A stretch of 56,296 bases of DNA from a virus: positions 1-56,296 of IMG/VR virus record IMGVR_UViG_3300045912_000306, one strand, 5' to 3'. A program made the translations under genes and the position numbers. Position 1 is the first letter of the stretch. Every line of letters starts with the position of its first letter. Positions 41,032 to 48,023 of this stretch are shown in pieces. Under the pieces are notes generated by a model, which saw nothing but the letters and a program-made list of their open reading frames with translations, was not told the DNA's origin and did not search any database.

Positions 41032-41082
41032 GTGGCTGACTCAGGGTTGAGGCTTCACGCTCTCTCGCTCTCCGACAGCCAC
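41032..41082 (-). promoter_or_regulatory. hairpin leader before the 53-aa gene
   Basis: GTGGCTG/CAGCCAC (7 bp) closes a 37-base purine/pyrimidine-biased loop (GAGAGCGAGAGAGCG). It lies between the 94-aa and 53-aa genes. Confidence 0.5.
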
Positions 41083-41090
41083 TTCAAAAA

Positions 41091-41375
41091 CTAAAAATAA
41101 TTCCTTTCCGAAACTGCTTCTAATTGCCCAAGACAAACATCAGAGTCAAGCTCGGTAACAATTTTTCCACCTTTCAAGTGATGATGTTTTTCAAGTTTCC
41201 TCACCTTTTCGTTCAACTCAAACAGCCTGTTGTTAATCCAAGATAATTCTTTTTTTACAAAATTTCTAGTCCTTTCTATTTTCTGGCTATCAGTGAGTTC
41301 ATCCCACTCTTTTCTCTCTATTTCAAACTCATATTCCATTTTTTCTCGTTCTTTTTTACTCATCTTTTTTTCCAT
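41091..41375 (-). CDS. 94-aa coiled-coil protein, unknown
   Basis: Start at ATG 41375 (MEKKMSKKEREK) with SD GGGGGTG; a longer frame would start within the neighbour. Strongly charged coiled coil (about 1-70), then a short end with HHH. No family recognised. Confidence 0.6.
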   Translation of the reverse strand: MEKKMSKKEREKMEYEFEIERKEWDELTDSQKIERTRNFVKKELSWINNRLFELNEKVRKLEKHHHLKGGKIVTELDSDVCLGQLEAVSERNYF

Positions 41376-41376
41376 T

Positions 41377-41586
41377 TTAATCACCCCCTTTTTCAGATTG
41401 TAAATTTTCAGACAAAAATTTAATAATTGCAAAAATCATATAAGAGTTAAATTCATCTTTTAATTTCATTGTCGCAGCCCACTCTAAACTCATATAATCA
41501 GTCATATTTCTTTCTTCTTTAATTTCATCTTTAGCTAATTCTTTTGCCATTTTAATAATTTCTTCTTTTAATTCTTTGTATGTCAT
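41377..41586 (-). CDS. 69-aa helical protein, unknown
   Basis: MTYKELKEEIIKMAKELAK..., helical, acidic-basic alternating; ends ENLQSEKGGD. Its stop touches the SD of the 94-aa gene. No family recognised. Confidence 0.55.
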   Translation of the reverse strand: MTYKELKEEIIKMAKELAKDEIKEERNMTDYMSLEWAATMKLKDEFNSYMIFAIIKFLSENLQSEKGGD

Positions 41587-41588
41587 AG

Positions 41589-41756
41589 TTATTTTCTATA
41601 CTTTAACAATTTTCTTACAAAATTGATTACTTTTCGTGCCTTGTATTTTTGTGGCACATTTTCAATGATTTGTGTAATTCTTTGCTCCCAACCAACCGAC
41701 CCATTTTCTTCGGTAAAAATGCCAAAACCAAATTATTTTGTTTTTAGTTTTATTTT
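41589..41756 (-). pseudogene. probable frameshifted small gene
   Basis: An ATG at 41756 (MKNKTKNKII, overlapping the upstream stop as ATGA) leads to a 32-codon frame. In another frame, from just after a TAA to 41589, the sequence reads as good protein (FGFGIFTEENGSVGWEQ...IIENVPQKYKARKVI...). One lost base (or two gained) in the A-rich stretch near 41730 would join them. It may be a real mutation or a sequencing error in a homopolymer. Confidence 0.4.
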
Positions 41757-42098
41757 TCATTTTTGTATATCCAATCCCAGTCCGTCTATTTTTTCAATTT
41801 TATTTACGTAACCTGAGACTTCTTTGTAAAGATTTTCCAGTACCATATTTTGCAAACATATTTGTTGGTGTATTGATTGTAACCTTATAAAATTTTCTGC
41901 CTGATCTGATTGCAAAATCGTTTTTGCAAACTCTTTTTCTTGATTTTCAAGAGATTTTATTTTTTCTTTTACAAGAGAAATATTTTTTATACAACTTTTT
42001 ACAAAATATTCCTCATAATCCCGCTGTTCATTACTGGTAGGTAAAAACCAAAACATATCTCTTATTATTTTTTCTATTTTTCTATTTTTTGTTTTCAT
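41757..42098 (-). CDS. 113-aa helical protein (MKTKN-start family)
   Basis: Begins MKTKNRKIEKI, identical at DNA level to the start of the 61-aa gene, then differs completely. Long helix (SLVKEKIKSLENQEKEFAK). Function unknown. Confidence 0.55.
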   Translation of the reverse strand: MKTKNRKIEKIIRDMFWFLPTSNEQRDYEEYFVKSCIKNISLVKEKIKSLENQEKEFAKTILQSDQAENFIRLQSIHQQICLQNMVLENLYKEVSGYVNKIEKIDGLGLDIQK

Positions 42099-42138
42099 CT
42101 TTCTTTCAATGTAAACAAACTATATGGTTTTGTTTCTT
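42096..42138. repeat. 43-bp segment, copy 2
   Basis: See 40986-41028. It includes an AAACAAA/TTTGTTT hairpin shared by both copies. Confidence 0.7.
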
Positions 42139-42512
42139 TGTCCGTCAATCGGTATCAAAATTACCTTATATTTTTTAATATGGACTTTTAGTTTTTTAAC
42201 ATCAGTTCCAGAAAAGACAGCGTCTTCTAATTCTTTTTTGTTTTTCCAAATTTCAACAATTATCTCTTCGTCATCTGATTTGCCATTTTTGTACCTGTCT
42301 AAATCTTCTTCTACGATGTATCCATCTATTTCTTTTTGGGTTTGTTGGTTTTTCATTACTTCTTCCAAAGTTTCTTGGTGGGTTTTATCCATAACATAAA
42401 ATACAAAAGACTTTATATCCGCAAGCGTTGCCTTCCTCATATCAAGTACTCCTGGTTCACGCCCTCCCTCCCATATTACTAGAGTTTCTTTATGCAACCC
42501 AATAGGTTTCAT
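42120..42512 (-). CDS. 130-aa protein, unknown
   Basis: Start at ATG 42512 (MKPIGLHKETLVIW) with SD AAGGAG; the frame extends upstream into a structured leader and is not coding there. Mixed alpha/beta with acidic middle (VEEDLDRYKNGKSDDEEIIVEIWK). No family recognised. Confidence 0.6.
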   Translation of the reverse strand: MKPIGLHKETLVIWEGGREPGVLDMRKATLADIKSFVFYVMDKTHQETLEEVMKNQQTQKEIDGYIVEEDLDRYKNGKSDDEEIIVEIWKNKKELEDAVFSGTDVKKLKVHIKKYKVILIPIDGQRNKTI

Positions 42513-42538
42513 TTTTTCAATCTCCTTGAAAACTTTGC

Positions 42539-42631
42539 GAGGCGTGCAGAGTAAATCCTCTGCTGTCGGCTTGGTTGCTTTCGCAATTGCCGTCTCGGAT
42601 GTTTCCACCCCAACATTTCTGTTGCCGCCTC
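42539..42631 (-). promoter_or_regulatory. multi-branched RNA leader before the 130-aa gene
   Basis: Outer stem GAGGCG/CGCCTC (42631-42626/42544-42539). Inside: a GCAGAG/CTCTGC hairpin and a TTGC-GAAA-GCAA tetraloop hairpin. SD and ATG follow within 30 bases. Confidence 0.55.
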
Positions 42632-42640
42632 ACGAAATTT

Positions 42641-43291
42641 TCAAAGTCCTCTAAAATCCTTTACTTTTATTTTTGTTATAATTCTACACCCACCTCTATC
42701 TTTCAACTCACAAGTCGGTCTCAAAACTAACCCCTCCGCCTCCGCTGTCCCAAAAGCAGACTTAAAACCTTTCTTGACAATTTTTATGGCTTCTTCAATA
42801 GTCCCATAACCAACAACTGGACAAACCTTTATTCCCAGTTTGTTTCCAATGTCATAAACATTCTTTCTTTCAAGCCACCAATCACCAATTTTTACATCAA
42901 AAAGCACAAAATCAACATCATTCATTAGATAGTCTGTTCCAATCTTTCCTTGTATCTTAAAACCAAAGCCTTCACCATATAAAATAACATTTGTTTTTTC
43001 ATCTTTCTTATTAAAGATTTCTTTGAAAATTGTTTTTTGGGGTAAAAATATATCTTCAAGTTTCTTTGCCAAATGTGTAGGAATCTGAGCGTTGTCTGTC
43101 TTTCCGCCAAAAGATATATCATTTCCGTCAAACATTACTCTGATATTTGTTCCGTCTATCTTTTCTGTAAATTCCCATTGGTTATTTTGTAGATATTCAA
43201 ATGCAGGCTCAGACCACTCTCCAACAATGAATGGTGCACCTGGCTTACTCATATCTCTTTTGTAAATTGAATTTATTTTGTGATATTCCAT
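42641..43291 (-). CDS. RNA ligase (Rnl2/DRB-like nucleotidyltransferase)
   Basis: 216 aa. Motif I EKIDGTNIR gives the AMP-accepting K44; motif III LYGEGFGFKI, motif IV AEGLVLRP and motif V TKIKVKDF follow in order. Short for an RNA ligase, with no C-terminal domain. It would seal RNA breaks, for example to repair host tRNA cleavage. SD GAGGAG adjoins the base of a structured leader. Confidence 0.88.
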   Translation of the reverse strand: MEYHKINSIYKRDMSKPGAPFIVGEWSEPAFEYLQNNQWEFTEKIDGTNIRVMFDGNDISFGGKTDNAQIPTHLAKKLEDIFLPQKTIFKEIFNKKDEKTNVILYGEGFGFKIQGKIGTDYLMNDVDFVLFDVKIGDWWLERKNVYDIGNKLGIKVCPVVGYGTIEEAIKIVKKGFKSAFGTAEAEGLVLRPTCELKDRGGCRIITKIKVKDFRGL

Positions 43292-43303
43292 ATTTTTGTC
43301 TCC

Positions 43304-43380
43304 TCAAGAGGCGGTTCGGAAGTCCTGCCTACAACCGAACGCCCCCACAACGGTTCAGATTTCTCCAAGCCGCCTCTTGA
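43304..43380 (-). promoter_or_regulatory. structured leader before the RNA ligase gene
   Basis: Perfect 11-bp outer stem TCAAGAGGCGG/CCGCCTCTTGA (43380-43370/43314-43304). The interior 55 nt contains AACCG/CGGTT and G-rich loops. The RNA-ligase SD starts within 1-2 bases of the stem, so folding could hide or expose it. Confidence 0.65.
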
Positions 43381-43388
43381 AAAGACTT

Positions 43389-43697
43389 TTAGTTTTCATT
43401 TTCTTTTAACAAATTATTATATTTTTTGTTGGCAATTTTTAGAGCCTTTTCTAATGCCTCTCCTGTTCCAAATGAAAAACCAGGTAATATTTGCATCCCA
43501 AGTATACCGTCTATGTTTGTGCAAGTTTTTTCACCGATTAAGTTTTGGTTCAAATCATAGATTGCAACATCATAACCATTCAGACAACTTTCAAGACATA
43601 CCTCATATTTGTCATCTTTATAACTAAAGTAGTGACCAAAACTACCTAGTGGAACAATTCTTTTAAACATTCCCAAAGTTAATTTTTTAGTTTTCAT
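43389..43697 (-). CDS. 102-aa protein, unknown
   Basis: MKTKKLTLGMFKRIVPLGSF...; beta-rich (DDKYEVCLESCLNGYDVAIYD) with a C-terminal helix. It overlaps the 108-aa gene by 4 bases. No family recognised. Confidence 0.6.
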   Translation of the reverse strand: MKTKKLTLGMFKRIVPLGSFGHYFSYKDDKYEVCLESCLNGYDVAIYDLNQNLIGEKTCTNIDGILGMQILPGFSFGTGEALEKALKIANKKYNNLLKENEN

Positions 43698-44020
43698 TTT
43701 TTCTCCTTTCTAAATTTAAGTCTTTTATTAATTTCTTTTGCTGTATAGACACGCACCTCACCACAATCCCTGCAAACAACAAACACCTTGTAATGTTCCT
43801 TCCCATCAAAGAAAACGTCAACATGTTCAATTTCAAAAAAGTGTTTATGAGATATCTCTTTTTTGTCAACTTTCTTGTTTTCTTTTAGTAACGATTTTTT
43901 CTTTCGCACATATTCAATCTCAACAGAGTGTCCACTTATCAAATCAGACAAAATGTTCTTGCACAAAATCACAACTCCCCCAAATCTGTTTTTCCCTTTG
44001 TATATCGTTTCAGTTTTCAT
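43694..44020 (-). CDS. 108-aa protein with CxxC site
   Basis: Basic protein with HKHFFEIEHVDVFF and VVCRDCGEVRVY; a CxxC plus His residues could bind zinc. No SD; its start overlaps the upstream gene by 11 bases. Confidence 0.6.
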   Translation of the reverse strand: MKTETIYKGKNRFGGVVILCKNILSDLISGHSVEIEYVRKKKSLLKENKKVDKKEISHKHFFEIEHVDVFFDGKEHYKVFVVCRDCGEVRVYTAKEINKRLKFRKEKK

Positions 44021-44366
44021 AATATTCCCCCTCCCTTTTTCTTCTTTCTATTACTTGACTCACCAAAGACGCATGGCTTAAGAGGTTTTGGTAGGCAGTA
44101 TCCTCGCCAATATAACAGCCAATTATAAAGACCACAAAAGCAGTCTCTCTAAAGTTGTGGGCAACCTCCTTCTTCGTAACCTCCTTTAATAATTCAGCGG
44201 GTTTCCATGTCGATTTCTTCTGAATCCTTTTAATAATTTTGTCCAGTTGTTCCAATATTATATCTCCTCTTTTTAGTTTTATTCCAAAACACTCATGGAA
44301 TGTTTCCTTTTCAAAACTAACTATTAAATCTTTAAGTGTAATTTTCTTTTCTTTAATTTTCACCAT
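44010..44366 (-). CDS. 118-aa helical protein, unknown
   Basis: SD GGAGGAAA before the ATG. Basic helical N-terminus, a hydrophobic stretch (RETAFVVFIIGCYIG) near the middle and a charged C-terminus (VIERRKREGEYYEN). Possibly membrane-associated; no family recognised. Confidence 0.6.
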   Translation of the reverse strand: MVKIKEKKITLKDLIVSFEKETFHECFGIKLKRGDIILEQLDKIIKRIQKKSTWKPAELLKEVTKKEVAHNFRETAFVVFIIGCYIGEDTAYQNLLSHASLVSQVIERRKREGEYYEN

Positions 44367-44368
44367 AA

Positions 44369-44737
44369 TTATTTCCTCCTTTCAAATTCCTTTGCTTTGT
44401 TTTTCCAATCTTCCAATTCCTTTAACACATCTAAAAACGTTTCAAATTTCATACTAACCATTATCGGTCTAAAGTTTGCCGAATGAACTAATATTGGCGG
44501 TCTCATTGGTTTAGAGTTTGCTTCTGCTTGTTCCCACCATTCCCAAAAGTTCATTCTTTCTTGGCACTTGGATTCTATGGAAAAAGGAATCTTTGTGTAG
44601 ATATCCGATTTCCAACTCCAGTGTGCACCACTTTGGAAAGAACGCTTAGCTTTTTTATCGAGACCACTTGCTCTAATAAGTTCAGCTATCTTTCTTTCTA
44701 GTCTTGCTCCTTTTTGTCTTTTACCTGCCGCTTTCAT
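44369..44737 (-). CDS. Holliday-junction-resolvase-like PDDEXK nuclease
   Basis: 122 aa. KRQKGARLERKIAELIRA at the N-terminus, then SGAHWSWKSDIYTKIPFSIESKCQ: E (in LER), D and E-x-K frame a PDDEXK core as in archaeal Hjc-like resolvases and phage homologues. It would resolve recombination junctions or trim DNA during replication and packaging. It overlaps the end of the broken lysozyme gene. Confidence 0.72.
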   Translation of the reverse strand: MKAAGKRQKGARLERKIAELIRASGLDKKAKRSFQSGAHWSWKSDIYTKIPFSIESKCQERMNFWEWWEQAEANSKPMRPPILVHSANFRPIMVSMKFETFLDVLKELEDWKNKAKEFERRK

Positions 44738-45230
44738 TTTTAACTATTAGGCTATTAAACCTACTATTACAAACTGGAAATTCGTTTTGTCTTCCTTTGT
44801 CGTACATACAAGTTTTTGTAATCATTATTTGTTCCTTTAAATTCCAAATATCAGTCCCCCCACACCTTTTATAGGTAATTGGTGAGTACTGAAATAGTCC
44901 GTAATAGCCGGCAGGATTAAAAGCATTAGGATTGCAAGAAGACTCGCAAACAACAATAAATTTAGCCCACGCAAGAGATTTCTCATCAGTAAATACTTTT
45001 TATATCTCGTCAAATACAAATTCGCAAGCTGGAGCATTAACATTCTTTTTTGTATTTGGTTTATGTGCCACAGCTCTAGGAGAAGGACTCTCTTGAGGTA
45101 TTCCCGCTCCGACAGATACTCCTTCTTCTCTAACAAATTCCTCTTTTTTTTGTTGATTGCTGGGATTTTCATATATTATTATTGAAATTAGAATTAAAAA
45201 TAATATTACTTTAATTAGCTTACCACTCAT
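44721..45230 (-). pseudogene. secreted lysozyme-like gene split by an in-frame TAA
   Basis: From ATG 45230: a signal peptide (MSGKLIKVILFLILISIIIY), a Pro/Glu linker and APACEFVFDEI, then TAA at 45002-45000. The same frame continues for 92 codons (KVFTDEKSLAWAKFIVVCES...) with a lysozyme/transglycosylase-like core: CESSCNPNAFNPAGYYGLFQYSPITY, where E is the likely catalytic acid and GLFQ the family motif. One substitution would restore a 169-aa enzyme. Nonsense mutation, sequencing error, or low-level read-through are possible. The long frame at 44837-45172 is an out-of-frame shadow. Confidence 0.75.
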
Positions 45231-45238
45231 CTGAATAT

Positions 45239-45266
45239 AGAATATCAGATATTTACAATTTGTCAA
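45239..45266 (-). promoter_or_regulatory. GCCTCTTGACA-type promoter for the lysozyme-like gene
   Basis: TTGACA (45266-45261), 16-nt spacer, TATTCT (45244-45239), with the AAATTGCCT box. The ATG follows 8 bases after the -10 box, so the mRNA is probably leaderless. Confidence 0.75.
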
Positions 45267-45280
45267 GAGGCAATTTTATC

Positions 45281-45772
45281 TCAATAACGACAGGAGCATA
45301 TTTCATTATCTGGGATTGCAAACAATTTCCATTTTCCACAAACATCACATTTTTCAATTCTTGATTTATTTTCTTTTACTTCTTTTAACCGCATCTTTGA
45401 TTTTGATATTTCCATTTCAAGCATTTCACTTGTCCAACCATTATCAGAAGCCTTCTCAAGCCACTCTTTTGGATTATCGGTATCTGCGGCTTTTTGGTGG
45501 TGTCTAAACGACAAATGTGGTATTCTCATTTCTGGAGGTATTTTAAGGTGAACTCTTCTATATTCTCTTAAAGAGTTGTAGGGTATTCCAATTCCTGCGG
45601 CTAATTTTTTAAGAGAATCTCCGCCAAACCTTTGACAATTCTTTTCTGCCCACTCACCCAACGCCCATTGGATATTGTCTTTTGCTTCTCTCAATTCAAT
45701 GCCAACAGAAATGGCTTCTTCCCAAGCCGATTTTTGGGGTGCTTGTATTATGATAGCTGGAATATCTCTCAT
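45281..45772 (-). CDS. DNA-binding-like protein with zinc-finger end
   Basis: 163 aa. A helical N-terminus, an HTH-like segment (DSLKKLAAGIGIPYNSLREYRRV, about 55-77), then HLSFRHHQKAAD and WLEKASDNGWTSEMLEMEIS, phrases typical of ParB/plasmid-type DNA-binding phage proteins. A C-terminal CDVCGKW...CSCRY site may bind zinc. Likely a regulator or partition-like protein. Confidence 0.65.
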   Translation of the reverse strand: MRDIPAIIIQAPQKSAWEEAISVGIELREAKDNIQWALGEWAEKNCQRFGGDSLKKLAAGIGIPYNSLREYRRVHLKIPPEMRIPHLSFRHHQKAADTDNPKEWLEKASDNGWTSEMLEMEISKSKMRLKEVKENKSRIEKCDVCGKWKLFAIPDNEICSCRY

Positions 45773-46023
45773 TGCGACTCTGTAGTTGCGTTGTTAGGGA
45801 ATTCTTTTTTTAGATATTCGTCTATGGCAGATATTTTTCTAACCAAACCAATATTTAATTCACCATACGCCTGTATCTCCCAATAGTATTTTCCTTTGGC
45901 TGTCATTTTTAAATTAATCCCCTCAACAAAATTTGGTTTCTTCTCCTCGATATTATTTTGGCGTATCGGAGAATATTGTCTTATATTAGGATTTTGTCTT
46001 GATGGTATTGGCGGTATTTCCAT
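45769..46023 (-). CDS. 84-aa protein, unknown
   Basis: Start ATG 46023 (MEIPPIPSRQNPNIRQ). Polar N-terminus, then VEGINLKMTAKGKYYWEIQAYG, a beta motif, and a helical end. It overlaps both neighbours. No family recognised. Confidence 0.55.
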   Translation of the reverse strand: MEIPPIPSRQNPNIRQYSPIRQNNIEEKKPNFVEGINLKMTAKGKYYWEIQAYGELNIGLVRKISAIDEYLKKEFPNNATTESQ

Positions 46024-46417
46024 GTTGCTTCCCAATTAATTCACCCAAAACACGGGCAAGATTTAGAGCGTGTATTATTGCAATACTGAAAGCAATGTAC
46101 GGATGTACTTTATTTTCTAAATCTTTATTGAACAATCCATATGAAGTTACTAAATAACTATTTAATGAAGTGGTGCTTATTCCAATTTTATCTGCGACAT
46201 ATTCCATTACACTTTTATTTTTTTGTTCTTTAAAAGATTTTATCTCCTGAGATACTTTTCTTAACAATATTTCAAATTCATAAACTTCTAGTGGTTTACC
46301 CTCTGCAATCTTTGACAGAAAGGACAACTCCTGCTCAGGATCGACGGGTGTTTGGGAGTCTTGTTTTGTCTCTTTATCTGATTGTTCTGTTTTTTTAGAA
46401 AGGTATATCTTCGTCAT
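45986..46417 (-). CDS. 143-aa helical protein, unknown
   Basis: Start ATG 46417 (MTKIYLSKKTEQSDK). Acidic N-terminus, helical body (YEFEILLRKVSQEIKSF, MEYVADKIGISTTSLNSY). The order SSB - this gene - DNA-binding protein suggests a replication or recombination role. Unrecognised family. Confidence 0.55.
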   Translation of the reverse strand: MTKIYLSKKTEQSDKETKQDSQTPVDPEQELSFLSKIAEGKPLEVYEFEILLRKVSQEIKSFKEQKNKSVMEYVADKIGISTTSLNSYLVTSYGLFNKDLENKVHPYIAFSIAIIHALNLARVLGELIGKQHGNTANTIKTKS

Positions 46418-46967
46418 CAAATTCTTCCTCCTTGCCATATGGCTCAGTTGGGAAAGGAACCCCATCTTTATCTTCCGTGATATTGCTCACAGATTTAACA
46501 TGTTTTTCGGCGACTGTAGTATTAGATGCTTTTGTTTGAACAATGGGAGAGTATTTAACAATCTTTGAATATTGATTCCCTGTTTTGGGAGATGTTTTTA
46601 CTTCAATCCATATCTTTAATTTTCCTCCCATCAAAACATTGGGATAAAAATCACTATTTAAATCTGGTTCCTTACCCATGACTGACTTGGCAATAGTGTA
46701 AAGGTGAGATGGGTTTCCGTTTTCCCAACCAGGGTTTAAAGACATACTTACCCAAGAAAACAACGTAACTCCACTATATTCACCACTAACTATTTTAAAC
46801 TTAAATCTCAATTGGGGCTTACCGCTTATCTTGTTTCGTTCTGGCGGAATATACGTGATATCAATTATTTCTGCGTCATAAATACCCTCTCCTATTACAG
46901 GTGAAATTTCGTCACCCCTAGGAATGTTAAACATCGGTGTAATTTTAATATCGTTTGTAATTGGCAT
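46395..46967 (-). CDS. single-stranded DNA-binding protein
   Basis: 190 aa. OB-fold-like body (AEIIDITYIPPERN, FKIVSGEYSGVTLFSWVS) and an acidic C-terminal tail ending EEEFDDEDIPF, the partner-binding tip of SSB proteins. It coats single strands during replication and recombination and recruits partners. It overlaps the next gene by 23 bases. Confidence 0.8.
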   Translation of the reverse strand: MPITNDIKITPMFNIPRGDEISPVIGEGIYDAEIIDITYIPPERNKISGKPQLRFKFKIVSGEYSGVTLFSWVSMSLNPGWENGNPSHLYTIAKSVMGKEPDLNSDFYPNVLMGGKLKIWIEVKTSPKTGNQYSKIVKYSPIVQTKASNTTVAEKHVKSVSNITEDKDGVPFPTEPYGKEEEFDDEDIPF

Positions 46968-47239
46968 TATTTATTTCCTCCTTTCATGACAGCGTGCTGT
47001 CTATTACCACGATTTATACCCAAAACAGAATCGTCATCTATCCAATCTGGATCAACATAATCTATTAATTGTTTTTTAACTTGTTCATTAACATATTCCC
47101 ATGCTTTTTTATAAACTTCTTCTATCTTATCTCCGTCTTCTATGGTTACGGTTATCGAAGCATCTTTGCTTATACTCGAATATCCAGGAAGACCAACCGT
47201 TCTTTTTGATGTAACTGTAATTTCTTTTACTTTTGGCAT
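46967..47239 (-). CDS. 90-aa protein preceding SSB, unknown
   Basis: Beta-rich first half (MPKVKEITVTSKRTVGLPGYS..ASITVTIEDGD) and a helical end. It shares an overlapping stop/start with the SSB gene, so the two are probably co-produced. A small conserved phage protein; the role is not recognised. Confidence 0.6.
   Translation of the reverse strand: MPKVKEITVTSKRTVGLPGYSSISKDASITVTIEDGDKIEEVYKKAWEYVNEQVKKQLIDYVDPDWIDDDSVLGINRGNRQHAVMKGGNK
46987..47002. promoter_or_regulatory. palindromic site, copy 3
   Basis: TGACAGCGTGCTGTCT, with a perfect GACAGC/GCTGTC dyad. It lies inside the last codons of the 90-aa gene, next to the SD of the SSB gene. Chance from coding constraint cannot be excluded. 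Confidence 0.35.
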
Positions 47240-47241
47240 AA

Positions 47242-47448
47242 TTAAATATTAAATTCTTTTTTAAATTCGTCTAATATACCTTTAACTACTGGCTTAGTTG
47301 TTCCGCCAAGTCTTCTAACAATTTCATTTAAAGACAATCCTTTTATATATAAAGCTAAAATTGTATTTTTTTTTACTTCGCTAAATATCTCTTGAATTTC
47401 TTTAATACTCAAATCTCTGTATTTATCCTCAATGTTATTTTCTCTCAT
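47242..47448 (-). CDS. 68-aa helix-turn-helix protein
   Basis: Start ATG 47448 (MRENNIEDKYRDL). The C-terminal half reads ALYIKGLSLNEIVRRLGGTTKPVVKG, a clear HTH. The start lies 8 bases after the -10 box, so it is probably translated from a leaderless mRNA. A likely early regulator. Confidence 0.7.
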   Translation of the reverse strand: MRENNIEDKYRDLSIKEIQEIFSEVKKNTILALYIKGLSLNEIVRRLGGTTKPVVKGILDEFKKEFNI

Positions 47449-47456
47449 ATACTTAT

Positions 47457-47484
47457 ATATTACCACATTTTACCTGCATGTCAA
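47457..47484 (-). promoter_or_regulatory. TTGACA promoter (duplicate of 36718-36745)
   Basis: TTGACA (47484-47479), 16-nt spacer, TAATAT (47462-47457). The spacer TGCAGGTAAAATGTGG is nearly the same as in the promoter at 36718. Confidence 0.8.
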
Positions 47485-47675
47485 GAGGAAATTTTAGGCT
47501 GAGAATTTTTTGCTTGTCTTCTCCTTTCTGCAACCACAGCAGAATAATTGTTTCTTCTCCACCACTCCCTTGAAGACATAAGGCTTCTTTCGGCTGAACA
47601 ACTCTTGCAGTATTTGGAGTTACCATGAAGTCTCGTTATACTTTTCCCGCAGTCTAAACACACCCTCTTTCTCAT
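47481..47675 (-). CDS. 64-aa zinc-ribbon protein
   Basis: Start ATG 47675 (MRKRVCLDCGKS), 10 bases after a perfect TATAAT. CLDCGK...YCKSC ribbon followed by an Arg-rich tail (REWWRRNNYS...AERRRQ), as in small phage transcription modulators. Function not proven. Confidence 0.7.
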   Translation of the reverse strand: MRKRVCLDCGKSITRLHGNSKYCKSCSAERSLMSSREWWRRNNYSAVVAERRRQAKNSQPKISS

Positions 47676-47685
47676 ACCAGAGAAT

Positions 47686-47714
47686 ATTATATTAGACATG
47701 CCAATAATTGTCAA
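47686..47714 (-). promoter_or_regulatory. consensus promoter for the zinc-ribbon gene
   Basis: TTGACA (47714-47709), 17-nt spacer, TATAAT (47691-47686): an exact sigma70 consensus. The ATG follows 10 nt later. Confidence 0.85.
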
Positions 47715-47723
47715 CATATTATT

Positions 47724-48023
47724 TTAATCAATCCCGAAAATCTCCTTTGCCTTTTTAACAATATCGTTTTTGATAATATCATCAGAAGAATATTTTGAAT
47801 AAAATTGTGGATAAATATTGTTTTTATTTGAACCTCCGTTAGAAATGTTTTTTGTGGAATTGTATCCTTTTAATTCTTTGTCAAGCAACGTTTTAAGATA
47901 ACGATAATGCATTCTGTCAATCGTGCGGAGCGTTTCTTCCTTACTTTTTGGACGAACGTCTTTACCCTTCCATTTATCTACTAATGCTTGCATTTTTGCT
48001 TTTATTTCTTCTATTCGACTCAT
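47724..48023 (-). CDS. 99-aa helical protein, unknown
   Basis: Start ATG 48023 (MSRIEEIKAKMQAL). Basic, helical first half; Asn/Ser-rich linker (NISNGGSNKNN); acidic helical end. It overlaps the 75-aa frame upstream by 50 bases. Confidence 0.55.
   Translation of the reverse strand: MSRIEEIKAKMQALVDKWKGKDVRPKSKEETLRTIDRMHYRYLKTLLDKELKGYNSTKNISNGGSNKNNIYPQFYSKYSSDDIIKNDIVKKAKEIFGID

Noticed and set aside
42513-42608. Upstream extension of the 130-aa gene
   Set aside because: Overlaps a structured RNA; the SD-supported ATG is at 42512.
44837-45172. 111-codon open frame overlapping the lysozyme-like region
   Set aside because: It is the wrong frame of the same DNA. The lysozyme motif CESSCNPNAF...GYYGLFQ is in the other frame; the long hydrophobic look is a side effect of the base composition.
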